Part shown: piece after piece, positions 22,385 to 34,600 of the stretch
How positions within the stretch are numbered: position 1 is the stretch's first letter
Layout of the letters: each line of letters begins with the position of its first letter
From: Cepaea nemoralis
Lineage: Eukaryota; Mollusca; Gastropoda; Stylommatophora; Helicidae
DNA: 64,000 nucleotides
Assembly: GCA_014155875.1 (NCBI GenBank)
Contig: JACEFZ010025839.1
Coordinates: 507,001 to 571,000 of the forward strand
Reading direction: 5' to 3'
Program-made: the position numbers and the translations under genes
Notes under the pieces: generated by a model
Databases searched by the model: none
Told to the model about the DNA's origin: nothing
What the model saw: only the letters and a program-made list of their open reading frames with translations

Positions 22385-22640
22385 AACAATACTTAGTTCA
22401 GAAATAGGCAGTAGTAGTACGGCGCCCGCCTCAAACTCAAGAAGGCAGGGTACAAATCAAATTATATAAAATAAGTAAACTCATTTATTTATACTCTCAT
22501 GTGATCATGGGAAGAGCCGCGTTACTCGCTGGCCAGACACTAGTGTGTCTGCTCGTTGGCTATGTATCAGAATAATCTTCAAGACACGGTTCCAAGAAAT
22601 TTTCCTTGAAGTAAATGCGACCACAACGACCGTCGAGTGT
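22385..22640 (+). repeat. Possible tRNA-headed SINE
   Basis: GTAGTACGGCGCCCGCCTC resembles an A-box region and GGGTACAAATCAA a decayed B box. No second copy was recognised, so support is weak. Confidence 0.3.
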
Positions 22641-22814
22641 CGGTTAGTCTCAAATATGTGACATGTACTTATGTACCCAATACTCCTGATGGCGTGAATT
22701 GAGTCCCTAATGTTTGCCTAATTTACTTATACCCGGACAGCGGATCTGAAACCAACCTTTCCAAGAATAGACGAAACACTGGGAGGATACATGTGAACTG
22801 GCGATTTAAAAACA

Positions 22815-22962
22815 AAAAATATGGGTCAAGGTTCCCCAGAGGCAAGAGCCGCCCTAAAAAGTTCCAAATCTCTTTGTGCCATTTGGATGACTGACTCTGC
22901 TGGAGGCCTTGCTAAATCAAAGTGCGGATGACTACACTTTCATATTAGCCAAAGGGCCGAGT
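22815..22962 (-). repeat. U2 snRNA-headed SINE-like repeat, copy 1
   Basis: The minus strand starts CTCGGCCCTTTGGCTAAT, close to the 5' region of U2 snRNA (CTCGGCCTTTTGGCTAAG). It continues with a body homologous to 52062-52210 (a CATCCAAATGGCAC-type block and GGGCGGCTCTTGCCTCTGG) and ends in a T-rich tail. This copy is more diverged from U2 than the second one. Confidence 0.65.
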
Positions 22963-23176
22963 TTCTTTGGTAATGTCTACACTCTCGCGTGAGGTCTGTC
23001 TTGATGTGAAGGGTAATGTGTGCGTTCACAATTATAAATTAATAAATAACACATGGATTCAGAATTATAAATAACTGACGTGAGAATTCTATATTGATAT
23101 ATAAACGCTCCCTTAATGTTTACATTGTTGCATAGACTAATGAATGCTTTCATAATTATAAACTCACTAACGTATA

Positions 23177-23205
23177 GGGGGCGGGGGGGGGGGGGGGGGG
23201 GGGGG
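23177..23205. repeat. Poly-G run
   Basis: Near-uninterrupted G homopolymer directly before a SINE-A tail. Confidence 0.95.
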
Positions 23206-23435
23206 TCGCATATCATTTACAGGACATCGCTGTCAACATCAGCATCTTTCAGCTGATTGTTGATTTCTTGGCAAGATTACGCTCAGTAGTTTCCCATTGC
23301 TTTCTGAGCGACCGGTTCACATACCCCGTAAGTTACCGACGCGGAGAGAACCGCTACCAATTCTCGCGCACGTCACGTTACTTACGAGAGTATACGAGAT
23401 TACGGAGAAAGTCGTGTAACTTCTGGACTAGGGAG
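23206..23435 (-). repeat. SINE-A copy
   Basis: Near full-length minus-strand copy: TTTACAGGACATCGCTGTCA (tail), AGTTTCCCATTGCTTTCTGA (core), CGTAAGTTACCGACGCGGAG and GAGATTACGGAGAAAGTCG (head). Confidence 0.88.
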
Positions 23436-23460
23436 ATCGGCAACGTATGGGATTAGAACT

Positions 23461-23573
23461 ATGAATACACCAACGTATGTGCTCTACATTACAAATAGAT
23501 TGACGTATGTGCTCTACATGACAAATAGATTGACGTATGTGTTCTACATTAGAAATAGATCGGCGTATGAGTT
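23461..23573. repeat. 30-bp satellite, left segment
   Basis: About four diverged copies of the 30-bp unit (TTCTACATTACAAATAGATN...), interrupted at 23574 by a SINE-A. Confidence 0.9.
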
Positions 23574-23816
23574 CTACGCCGCGCTCCGTGGCGATGTCGT
23601 TGCTGACGCGATTAATAATGCCTCTTACCCGCGATCAAAACACATTGGTGATTGATTTGGCAGCAGACCGTGTCGCTCTGATTTAAACGTGTTGGTATGG
23701 GAGCCGGCAGTTCAGAAAGCAATGGCAAATTACTGAACGTAAAACTTTCCAAGACATCAACAACGGCAGTAAAATGTCGGTGTTGACCGCAACGTCCTGT
23801 AAAGTATATGCAACTA
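23574..23816 (+). repeat. SINE-A copy inside the satellite
   Basis: Plus-strand copy with head CTCCGTGGCGATGTCG, then GATTTGGCAGCAGACCG, core AGCAATGGCAAATTACTGAA and tail CCGCAACGTCCTGTAAAG. Satellite units lie on both sides. Confidence 0.85.
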
Positions 23817-25210
23817 TATGTGGTCTACATTACAAATATATAGACGTATATGTTCTACATTACAAATAGATCAACACATGTGTTCCACATTACAAATAGA
23901 TATACATGTGTTCTACATTACAAATAGATATACATGTGTTCTACATTACAAATAGATATACATGTGTTCTACATTACAAATAGATATACATGTGTTCTAC
24001 ATTACAAATAGATAGACATATGTGTTCTACATTACAAATAGATATACATATGTTCTACATTACAAATAGATTGACGTATATGTTCTACATTACAAATAGA
24101 TAGACATAAGTGTTCTACATTACAAATAGATAGACATAAGTGTTCTACATTACAAATAGATAGACATATGTGTTCTACATTACAAATAGATAGACATATG
24201 TGTTCTACATTACAAATAGATAGACATATGTGTTCTACATTACAAATATATATACATATGTTCTACATTACAAATAGATTGACGTATATGTTCTACATTA
24301 CAAATAGATAGACATAAGTGTTCTACATTACAAATAGATAGACATATGTGTTCTACATTACAAATAGATAGACATAAGTGTTCTACATTACAAATAGATA
24401 GACATATGTGTTCTACATTACAAATAGATTGACGTATATGTTAGATAGACATATGTGTTCCACATTACAAATAGATATACGTATGTGTTCTACATTACAA
24501 ATAGATAGACATATGTGTTCCACATTACAAATAGACTATACATATGTTCTACATTACAAATAGATTGACGTATATGTTCTACATTACAAATAGATAGACA
24601 TAAGTGTTCTACATTACAAATAGATAGACATAAGTGTTCTACATTACAAATAGATAGACATATGTGTTCTACATTACAAATAGATAGACATATGTGTTCT
24701 ACATTACAAATAGATAGACATATATGTTCTACATTACAAATAGATTGACGTATATGTTCTACATTACAAATAGATAGACATATGTGTTCCACATTACAAA
24801 TAGATATACATGTGTTCTACATTACAAATAGATAGACATATGTGTTCCACATTACAAATAGATATACATATGTTCTACATTACAAATAGATTGACGTATA
24901 TGTTCTACATTACAAATAGATAGACATAAGTGTTCTACATTACAAATAGATAGACGTATGTGTTCTACATTACAAATAGATAGACGTATGTGTTCTACAT
25001 TACAAATAGATAGATATATGTGTTCCACATTACAAATAGATAGACATATGTGTTCTACATTACAAATAGATAGACATATGTGTTCTACATTACAAATAGA
25101 TAGACATATGTGTTCTACATTACAAATAGATAGACATAAGTGTTCTACATTACAAATAGATAGACATATGTGTTCTACATTACAAATAGATAGACGTATG
25201 TATTCTTGGT
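23817..25210. repeat. 30-bp satellite array, main segment
   Basis: About 46 tandem units of TGTTCTACATTACAAATAGA followed by TAGACATATG. Variants are TTGACGTATA, TAGACATAAG and a short TATACATG form. Because 30 is divisible by three, both strands give long repetitive open frames; these are artefacts. Variants recur in blocks, suggesting segmental amplification. Confidence 0.97.
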
Positions 25211-25419
25211 TAATGGATACACATTTAGCAGAGGTAAAATGCACGTAGTTTCATAGAAAATACTGCATCATTAGATGGGTTGGCCAGTTTCCTACCTAAT
25301 CCCGAGAGCCATACCGCTTGAAAAGAAGTAATCTTGTCACAGCTTGGGATGAATGCGACCTTCTGTCGTGGCAGGCAAACGAACTAACCACTATCCCACC
25401 GCGCTTATGGAGGTCGTCA

Positions 25420-25561
25420 TCATGCGCTTTACAAAGTTGTGTAGGCTTTCAAATATTTCTGCACAGATCAGGGTCAACAGCTCTATGGATGATATTCTTT
25501 AATGCTATTGTCTTAGGTCATCAACTCTACGGATGCTATTCTTCTTCTGTTGCCTTAGACC
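25420..25561 (-). pseudogene. LINE-alpha 3' end, part left of the hAT insertion
   Basis: Decayed form of the LINE-alpha 3' tip: GTGTAGGCTTTCAAATATTT, CACAGATCAGGGTCAACAGC and GATGATATTCTTTAATGC correspond to segments at 41680-41770. A block around ATCAACTCTACGGATG is internally duplicated. The match resumes after the hAT at 27759. Confidence 0.6.
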
Positions 25562-27758
25562 ACATGTGTCAAATTCAAGGCCCGCGTGTCGCATCCGTCC
25601 CGCCGTAGAATCATATTAGGCCCAAGAGGTCTCAACCGACGTACAAATATATTCGGCACAAGAGAGAATTTTAGGCAAAAATATTTTTTACGGTCATGAT
25701 AAAGTGCAAATCAAATTCCCTAATTAGCAGCCTTCCGAATGATAGGCTACCTGAGAGCGTTCTCGCTTCGATAAGAATAAGCGAAAATAAATGTTGTGTA
25801 GTGAGTTAGTGTTCGTCGTTATAGTTACCTAGCAACGATCAGATGCTCGTTTTGGATTGGTGCATACAAGGTCCCGGATATTACGTCACCTTTTCCCGCT
25901 ACGGCTAACCTGATATCAATCAAGCGTCTGTCGGTAGATGCACAATCTTTTCTAAACCAAAGCTAGCCTTTAAAATGACCAAGAGAAAAGTTGATTCTGA
26001 AAACAGAGCCTTTCAAAGCCACTGGGAGGCCGAATATATATTTACTGATATTGGCGGTAAACCTGTGTGTCTAATTTGTGGAAATAATGTGGCTGTGATC
26101 AAAGAATATAATCAGAGACGGCACTACGAGACTAAACATCAAGACAAGTTAAACAGCATGAATGCAGAGTACAAGCTACAGAATGTAGAAGAATTGAAGA
26201 GGCATCTAAGATCACAGCAGATGTTTTTCATCAAAGCAAAATCACAAACTGATGCTGCAGTTAAAGCAAGTTTTATTGTGTCAGAGGAGATCGCAAAATC
26301 AGCCGACCATTTACAGAAAGAGAGCTTCTGAAGCATGATGAAAGTGTGTGACGTCTTGTGTTCAGACAAAAGGCAGATGTTTGCAAAGGTACGCCTTAGC
26401 AGAATTATGGTTGTTGATCGGGAGCAACGACAGGAAAAGACATTTTTGACAACATGTGTCAAAGTTTAACCAACATGAACCTGTCTTGGGACAAACTCGT
26501 GGGACTGACAACAGATGTAGCACCGGCCATGTGTGGCGAAAAAATGTGGACTTGTTGGAAGGATGTGGTTAAAGATGCAGGAGAACTGTACTGGTGAATT
26601 GATAGCATATCACTGCATCATACACCAAGGATCGCTGTGTGGTGAAGACCTCAACATGGAAGATGTAATGAATAATGTAACACAAATCGTCAACTTTATC
26701 AGAGCCAACGGTTTAAATCACCACCAATTTCAGTTTTGTTTGTTTTTTTTTTTTGTTTTCTTTCTTCTTTTTTTTTTTCTTTTTATTTTTGGTTTGTGTT
26801 GCTGGAAATAGAGTCGGCGTTCGGCGACATGTCTTATCATACAGAGGTGCGATGGCAAAGTCGGGGAAAAGTTCTCAGTAGATTTTTACAGCTGATCGGG
26901 GAAATGTGTCAATTCATGGACAGTAAATGAAAATTTTCGGATGAAAAGTGGAAATGTGAATTGGCGATTCTGTCTGATATGCATGATGCAATGAAGGCAT
27001 TTCAAATAAAGCTGCGCTTATGGGAGACACAAATGCACCAATGCTACCTGTCTCACCTTTCTTGCTGCCAGACAATGTTAAACCAAGTCAACGCTATGGT
27101 GTTTCCCAGTGCACACTTTGCTGAAAAACTTAGCTTACTTCGCGCCGAGTTCGCACGGCGCTTTAGTGACTTTGAAGCAAAGAAAAGTAATTTCGAGCTG
27201 TTTCGTAATCCATTTGCCATAGATATGGAAACTGCACCTGTAAATTTGCAGATGGAGTTAATAGAGCTGCAGTGTAATGGGACACTAAAGGCAAAGTTCG
27301 ACACTGTGGGACCTGCACAGTTCACTCGTTTCATTCCTGAAGAGATGTCCTGGCTTCGTCTACATGCTGCTCCAACCTTGAGCATGCGCTGGTAGCACAT
27401 ATCTGTGTGAGCAGCTGTTTTCTGTGATGATTAACAAAACATCACACAGGAGACGTCTCACTGAAGAACACTTGCAGTCCATCATGACAATCTCAGTGAC
27501 ACAAAACATTACTCCCAACATAAACGAACTTGTAGCCAAGAAAAGATGCCAAACATCGTGCTCTGACAAATTGACATAAGAGTGAAAATGTGTATACCAA
27601 TGGTTTTTTATTATTAAAACATTTTTTTCTGTTTCAATTTATATTAATATTTAGAAAAGGTTTAATTTTCGGCTTGTTGAATGTTTATCCTGTTTGGTCC
27701 GCAACCTTACGTGTGATTTGAGTTTTGGCCTGCTGAGCGATTGAGTTTGACACCCCTG
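25562..27758 (+). mobile_element. Charlie-like hAT transposon
   Basis: The right end, reversed, reads CAGGGGTGTCAAACTCAA, a classic Charlie-type hAT terminus. The left end reads CACATGTGTCAAATTCAAGG, a decayed version. CCTTAGAC just left of the element and CCTTAGGC just right, offset by one base, look like a slightly decayed 8-bp target duplication. The interior encodes a hAT transposase pseudogene on the plus strand. Confidence 0.85.
25975..27578 (+). pseudogene. hAT transposase of the GTF2IRD2/ZBED-like type, decayed
   Basis: The first frame (25975-26331) starts MTKRKVDSENRAFQSHW and has a zinc-finger segment CLICGNNVAVIKEYNQRRHY with a following H. It continues FIVSEEIAKSADHL. Later blocks in changing frames are [86 protein letters not shown] and FRNPFAIDMETAP. 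Last is the terminal EQLFSVMINKTSHRRRL, the hAT dimerisation block. This is the family from which vertebrate GTF2IRD2-like and ZBED-like genes were domesticated. A T-rich run (26739-26790) replaces about 20 residues. Multiple stops: inactive. Confidence 0.87.
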
Positions 27759-27930
27759 CCCTTAGGCCATCAATTCTACAAATGATATTCTTCCATGCTA
27801 TTGCCTTAGACCATTAAGTATCATTTCTCTCGGGTTGCCTATGCGTCTTGTACCGTCGATGGTTCCAATCGTCACAATGTTTTTCAGTTCATCTCTTCAC
27901 GTTATGTGGCCGGAGCAGCTGTAGCGTAGT
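27759..27930 (-). pseudogene. LINE-alpha 3' end, part right of the hAT insertion
   Basis: CATCAATTCTACAAATGATA, TTCCATGCTATTGCCTTAG, ATCATTTCTCTCGG and CACAATGTTTTTCAG align in order with the LINE-alpha ends at 38690-38830 and 41740-41810. This is the flank into which the hAT inserted. Confidence 0.65.
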
Positions 27931-28395
27931 GGCTAGATGTTTATCTGCCGGCCCAGTGGCCATATGTTCGAATTCACAACCAGGGCCATTTTCCAAACTA
28001 ACCTGGACTCTCAGGTACCTCGAAATGTCTTGGAAACTGAAGGCTACTAGGATTGCGTTAATATTAACCATGTCACCCTCATATGGTGATTGGTCTTTGA
28101 AAATGCATTAAAAATGTCGCTTAAAAGTCGACAGGGTCGACTTCATTGCATCCAGGTCTGCTTGCTTGCGTTCGCTGGCTGTGAACTCCAGCGTGAAGTC
28201 CTGTATGTCGGATGAACACATCCTGTTGTCCAACATCACTGTGATTTCATACCGGACTGAGGTTTGCGTGAGCATCCGTTGTCCCATGTCTGGCTTATTG
28301 GTGTGCAGACTGGTGCTTCCTCGCGAGCAGGCAAATACTCTCCGACTTCGGAAGAATCAGTGATCCTACTACGTTAGCCAGGATCCCGAAGTGAC
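27931..28395. other. No gene recognised
   Basis: Contains a possible tRNA-like segment near 27905-27980 (GTAGCGTAGTGGCTAGATG and GTTCGAATTC). Nothing else identified. Confidence 0.4.
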
Positions 28396-28399
28396 CTGT

Positions 28400-28686
28400 T
28401 GCCCAGGACGCACGACTAGGACGTGCCAGTAGGTCTTGGCCAGTATAAAACTTGGCCCTCGTGCCTTGGAAAAACCTCTTCGTCCCACCCAGATTTTATC
28501 CCTTATGACTCAGTCTCTTTCCTTAGCGAACTGCCGAAAGCGTCGCAGAAAGCACGAACTACGTAGCTCCAAGTCTCCGACAAAAATGCACTAGTGAAAC
28601 GAAGGACGCCCCCCGAAATCGAACCCACAATCTTCGGAGCCCGAGTCAGACGGCTTGACTACTTCACAATGAAAAATGCATTGTCT
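28400..28686 (-). repeat. SINE-B copy (tRNA-headed)
   Basis: The minus-strand head reads GTCAAGCCGTCTGACTC then GTGGGTTCGATTTCGGG, matching A and B boxes of a tRNA-derived promoter. The body shares the GAAAGCGTCGCA and CACAATCTTCGGA segments (+ strand) with 40727-40935. Confidence 0.8.
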
Positions 28687-28690
28687 AGCA

Positions 28691-29112
28691 CAGTGGTTCT
28701 CAACCTGTTTTGGTCCGTTCCCCCCTTCACAATATTTTTAGGACGTCATTCCCCCCCCCCTCACCATATTTTTAGGACATCATTCCCCCCCCCCCCCCCT
28801 TTTGTATTTCCACCCTAAAATTTCCCCCTGCCCCTACACAGTATACGTAATAATTGAAGCTAAATTTAATAGCACATACTAAAACAAGTCTAGACATGTA
28901 CATAAAATGTGATTTGCGGATCTACTTACGTTATAAAATGAATTTCAAAAGGGTGATGCGTACAGAAGCGTAAAGTATGAAAGGAAAAACAAGATCAAGT
29001 AATTGGTTCTTGTATTAACGCGATCTTGAAATAATCTTCATTCCCCCCCCCCCCCCTGGAAACACCAAAATTCCCCCCTGGGGGGGAATTCCCCACCGGT
29101 TGAGAACCACTG
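28691..29112. mobile_element. hAT-type MITE with perfect 8-bp TSD
   Basis: 422 bp with inverted ends CAGTGGTTCTCAACC and GGTTGAGAACCACTG. GTCTAGCA occurs at 28683-28690 and again at 29113-29120. The interior is non-coding, with C-rich runs near each end and an AT-rich middle. Related copies are at 36186-36571 and 31131-31440. Confidence 0.92.
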
Positions 29113-29281
29113 GTCTAGCACCATATACGTAATGCGTGCTAAGACGTGTAGATGGAACCTTGACTTTCTAACCTCGTTTATATTACGTGACTAAAGGAAA
29201 ACTATATGCCTCTTTCTTAGAACTGTGTATAAAACATTAGGTGTGTCATGTCTTAAGTTTTATCTCGATTGTGCTCAACAG

Positions 29282-29493
29282 ATCTAGTTAACTGGACAGC
29301 CACATACCGTCACGACTCCACAATAGTGGCGCCCTATGAGAAGTTTGTGCCTTTCAATGCCAGCGTTTTAACAAAACAACAGGACATAAACTACGCAGAG
29401 GGCAAGACCAAACAAGTAGCCTGGTTCGTGTCCAACTGTCAGTCTCCGAACAGAAGACAGGAATATGCAAAGGAGCTGGCAAAATATATTCAG
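29282..29493 (+). CDS. Fucosyltransferase exon A
   Basis: The acceptor ends in CAACAG; the first codon is split (G from the previous exon), giving Asp. It encodes LVNWTATYRHDSTIVAPYE through LAKYIQ, including CQSPNRRQEYAKEL. Donor CAG|GTGGGT. The end phase is 0. VNWT..YR.DS is a conserved GT10 stretch at the start of the nucleotide-binding half. Confidence 0.92.
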
Positions 29494-31533
29494 GTGGGTA
29501 CTTGAATTCAGCTTTTCTTATCATTGACCTCACTTTAATGTTTACTTTTCGTTCAGAAAGCGATGGCAAACGCATCATCATCAAGTACCATGCCGGCTGG
29601 CGTAGGCGTTCATGCCCCTCCACAGATCTCGGTCTTTGGTTGTCTGGATCAACTCCGTTGTTGATATTACTCTATGCCACCGTCTCAATCCATTCAGCAT
29701 AATTTCTCTTAGTCTGCCTCTGCATCTCTTCCCTTGATCTTTCCAGTTGTCACGATGTTCTCTGATGCCTCTCTTCTCATCACATGACCAAAAGTAGCTG
29801 TTTGATTCTTTTATTGTTATATATAACGTTCTAGTTTCATTAGCCTCTTTAAGGCAGTCGTTGTTAGTTACTTTGACAGTCCAAGGAATTCGCAAAATTT
29901 GTCTCAGGAACCACATCTCTGTTGCTTCCAATCTTTTCCTAATTTGTTCATTTACATTCCAAGATTCGCAGCCATATAGCAAAACAGGTTCTATATAGCA
30001 TTTTAGCACTCTCTTTCTTACATTCAGTGCTAGTGACTTATTGCACAATATAGTCTTCATTTTCTGAAATGCAGCCTTTGCTTGCCCTATTCTGCTCTAT
30101 TATGATTAATTATTTTCATGTATATGCTTCTGGACATGCATGTTTTCTATTATTAATGAACCTTCTCTTTCAGAGATTAATTATTTTCATGTATATGCTT
30201 CTGGACATGCATGTTTTCTATTATTAATGGATCTTCTCTTTCAGAGATTAATTATGTTCTTAATTATTTGTTATTATTATTGGACCTTCTCTATCAGAGA
30301 TTAATCATTTTCATGTTTATGCTTCTGGAGACGCATGTTTTCTATTATTGAAGGACCTTCTCTTTCAGAGATTAATTATTTTCATGTATATGCTTCCCGG
30401 CTCTGTGGCGAAGAGGTCACGAACGCAATTCGTAATCCCGCATATCGCGTTCGAAACCAAGCTGTGGGCGATTTGGATGCAGACCTACTTGCTTTAGGGT
30501 CCCATAGAAATGCCTGAGTTCATGTAGTTCTAAAATCAATGGCAATTTACTGAAAGTAAATTTGCCAAGAAATCACAAACAGCCAAAATAGATTTGCTTC
30601 CACACATCAAGCCTCCCGGGGAAGCAAAGGAGGCCGAGGTGATGTCAATCATATCAACCCTCGGTTGCCCATTGGTCCAAACAATTATGGGGCTTGTACC
30701 ATGTGCCTCAGACAGTGTTGCGCTGGTTTTAACGTGTTGGTATGGGAGTCAGTCGTTCAGAAATCAATGGCAAACTACTGAACGTAAACTTGCAAAGACG
30801 TCAACAATGGAAGTAAAATGCTGGTGTTGACTGCAACGTCCTGTAAAGGATATGCAACTTTAAAAAAAAAATTTAAAAAAACATGTGCCCAAGATGCGAC
30901 AAGCCGTGTGAAAAGGTTCCTTTGCATTACCTGAAGCTTTCATTGCCTCATTCTGCCGAAGTAAGGGACATCTCACGGCATATATTCATTCATATAGGAG
31001 CTTGATATCGTAACGTTTATTCCATAACACATTTTGGAGTAAGATAACTATCTACCTTTCTCGATGACAGTTCAGTTATTGACTGCATCGCCTGCGAGTT
31101 CTGATAGCTTATTCTACATCTCTACTTGTGTTTTAAGATTATTTCAAGATCGCGTTAATACAAGAACCGTTTACTTGACATTATTTTTCCTCTGCACTTC
31201 TCGCCCTTCTGAAATTCGTTTTATATCATAAGTAGACCCGCAAATCACGTTTTATGTAGACGTCTAGACTTATTCCAGTATGTGTTATTAAATTTAGCTT
31301 CCATTTTTATGTATACTGCGTTGGGGCGGGAGTGGAGTGGGAGAGATTTATAGGGAGGAAATACGAAAGAGGGGGGGGGGAATGACATTCTGAACATATG
31401 GTGAAGGGGTGCTTGGGCCAAAAAAGGTTGAGAACCACTGGCCTAAGGCCTTGGCATGGGGAATATCATCTATAGATTTGATCAAGATCATCAAGAGACG
31501 AGATCTAGGGAGAGATATTAACTCGCAAGGCAT

Positions 31534-31632
<99 letters not shown>

Positions 31633-34600
31633 CTTGTAACGATGATAACGGTGATGATGGTGATGGTGATAATGATGATGATCTTGTTTACTGCAGATCT
31701 TTGACATGTTCTTGTTTACTGTGGATCTTTGACATGTTCTTGTTTACTGTGGGTCTTCGACATGTTCTTGTTTACTACGGATCTTTGGCATGTTCTTGTT
31801 TACTGCAGATCTTCGACATGTTCTTGTTTACTACGAATCTTTGACATGTTCTTGTTTACTGCAGATCTTCGACATGTTCTTGTTTACTACGGATCTTTGA
31901 CGTGTTCTTGCTTACTGCGGATCTTTAGCATGTTCTTATTTACAGCGGGTAGATATTTATGATGGCTGTGAAATTTTTGCTGGCTCCCTGGCGAAGACGT
32001 TAACGACTTTCTCCGTAACCCCGTATATCCACGTGACAACACAGCTGCGCGAGATTCGGTAGCTGATTGCGTCGCATTGGTTACTTACGGGGGTATGTGA
32101 TCCAGTCGCCCAGAAAGCAATGGCAAACTACTAAGCGTAATCTTGCCAAGAACATCAACAGCAGCTGAAAAATGGTGTTGACTGCAACGTCCTGTAAGCG
32201 ATATGCGACTAAGTAAGTAAATGAAATTTTCCCATCTTCTTGTTGACTGCAGTGCTTTGACATGTTCTTGTTTACTGTGGATCTTTGACGTGTTCTTGCT
32301 TACTTCAGGTAGATATTTATGGTGGCTGTGGACCCTTAGCATGTTCGAGGTCAGATAACACCAAATGTTTTGACATGCTAAACAAGGACTACAAGTTTTA
32401 TCTGTCTTTTGAAAACTCCAACTGCAGGGATTATATCACGGAAAAATTCTTCATAAATGGTTTAAAGTAAGTATATGACTATCCTGTCGCTGTATCTGTG
32501 TCAAATTGTGTTATTTTAATTTAAAACAGTTTACTCCACTTAGTACATTTAAACACACAAGCTACAAACAGTAGGTTGCATAGTTTGTTGCCTGGCATAT
32601 TTCGCTGCGAGGCGTCAGCAATTAGGCGTCTGAAACCTGGGTTATGCATACATAAAGATTGCATAGTGACTTAGCGATTGCCGTGAAGATAATTTAGTTC
32701 TCCACATTCGTGCAGTATCAGTAACTATGCGGGTTTATTTCTGCCAAAATATGATTCATATATTCACTTCATATAATATATAGCTGTGCAGTATGCTCCT
32801 GACAAGATGTCTCGAATTGTGCGAGGCAATAAAGTGTGCAACCTATTGTATGTGACTTCTGTATGTAAGTTATTTTAATGCCCCTTTATGTTATTTTATT
32901 GTAACAAGTCTATGGAGAGATGGCCTGAGAATATAAGGAATGGCCCATCTTTGCCCTCCATATGTTTCTTACAATAAAAGGACTTGTCAATATTATTAAT
33001 ATTAACGAGGATGTTCCCTGGCATCTAACTGTAGTCAGTACAGATGAGTCTAAGATATGTATGATGTCTAAGGGAATGATTTCAAAACACAATCACTCCT
33101 TTGTCGTGTCTCCACCTTACAGTAGTAGAGGGGTTTGCGTGTTCCCCTGACCCCAAGAGCTATGCCGACGGTAGCATAGCTACTGATAGGGTCTCCCATT
33201 TCGAACAAGTCAATGGGTAGGAACTAGACGAAGAAAGACACAAACTTACTGCCTTGTAGGTAGACTAAACAATAAATTACCCATTTACAGGTATCTAGTG
33301 CCGATGGACTTTAATTTTTAGAAACATCCATACTTTCACCGAAGTTTTTTCAAGGCTTGTGTTCTTCCCAAAGCCAGCGTCGGACTGTTATTCCTACGCA
33401 CTCTTGATCTCCTGCGTCACATACGGAGGGAAATCTCCTCTTCGATGTCAACTAATTCTAATAAACAATACCTTGAATATTATTGAAATTATGTCCTGCT
33501 TCTTCACAGTCCTCAACCTCGCCCCTCAATCCTTGGCTATTATTTGTGTCCCCGGTATTGTTTTTCTTCTCCTTAATCTTCGTTTCCAATTTTTTCAGCA
33601 TGATGGTGTCCTAATGTATATAAAATGCCAGCGAATTTATTGACTGCACTCCCGCCTTCCAGTTTTCTCAGAAGTAATGTTACTACGCACGCACCAGTCT
33701 AGGATTTACAGTCTCCTCACTTCCGTCTCGTTCTTTCCGTCCTTATTCGTTCGTTCCAAATCGAACAAAGATGGAGCTGTTTTATCACACTTGTCACTAA
33801 TTCTATTTTGTCATTCATTTTTTGTCCCTCTCTGTCATTGGAGAGCCTTTCTGCCTACATCCAAAGGGCAAGCAACAAGGCTTGAGAAAGATAGAGAATT
33901 AGATGAAATGTTTAATCAGGGGTATACTACACAAACACAAACCCAAAGCAGTCAAGGTGACACAATTGTCTCAAGACGGCACATTTCAATTACCCTGCTC
34001 CTAATGGCACTTCTGACTTGCAAGCCGTTGTCTACAGGGGGATAAGTAAGTTTTAAAAAACCTGTTACATGCCTTGTGGCGTGTTGGGCTTGTCGTGCTG
34101 TCCCATATTATAACAGACCAATTGGCATTCGGATATGTTGTACCAAATATCACACCGGCCGCTTTAGTTTCTAGAATCTAGAACATTTCCTGGTACACGT
34201 TTTAGGCTGTGACGACCTGTAAGCCTAGGAAAAAACTGTCAGCAATCCGCTCCTCGATGGGAATTCGAATATTATTACCGGTCCAGCAGTTAAGCGTGCT
34301 AACAGTTTGAAGCCACTAAGACAGTTGTGCTATTGCAATGGTTAGCTATGGATTCTGTCCATATTCCACAGTTGTGAGTTCATGTGGATGATAGATCTGG
34401 CTAATGAAGATACCATTTTTAGGGCTGCCTAGTTGCTATTGCGTCGAAGTACACTTGTTCCCTCAGTCAGGCGCTGTCGCCATTTGGAGGTGGCAGGTTC
34501 TAATCCCTGTCAGTAACTATAGCTTTCAAGTTGTATGTTGTCTAGTGCGTCGTCTAGTCTCTACTTCTTCCCCCAATTCTATGAGCGCCAACCAATACGT

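Noticed and set aside
24490..25248. Open frames of about 100-130 codons in the 30-bp satellite
   Set aside because: Same artefact: a 30-bp stop-free tandem unit.
31348..31707. Poly-His protein on the minus strand
   Set aside because: It is the translation of an (ATG)n microsatellite.
33359..34045. Two open frames in intron B (94 and 122 codons)
   Set aside because: No recognisable domain, low complexity, and they lie inside the fucosyltransferase intron; chance frames are likelier.
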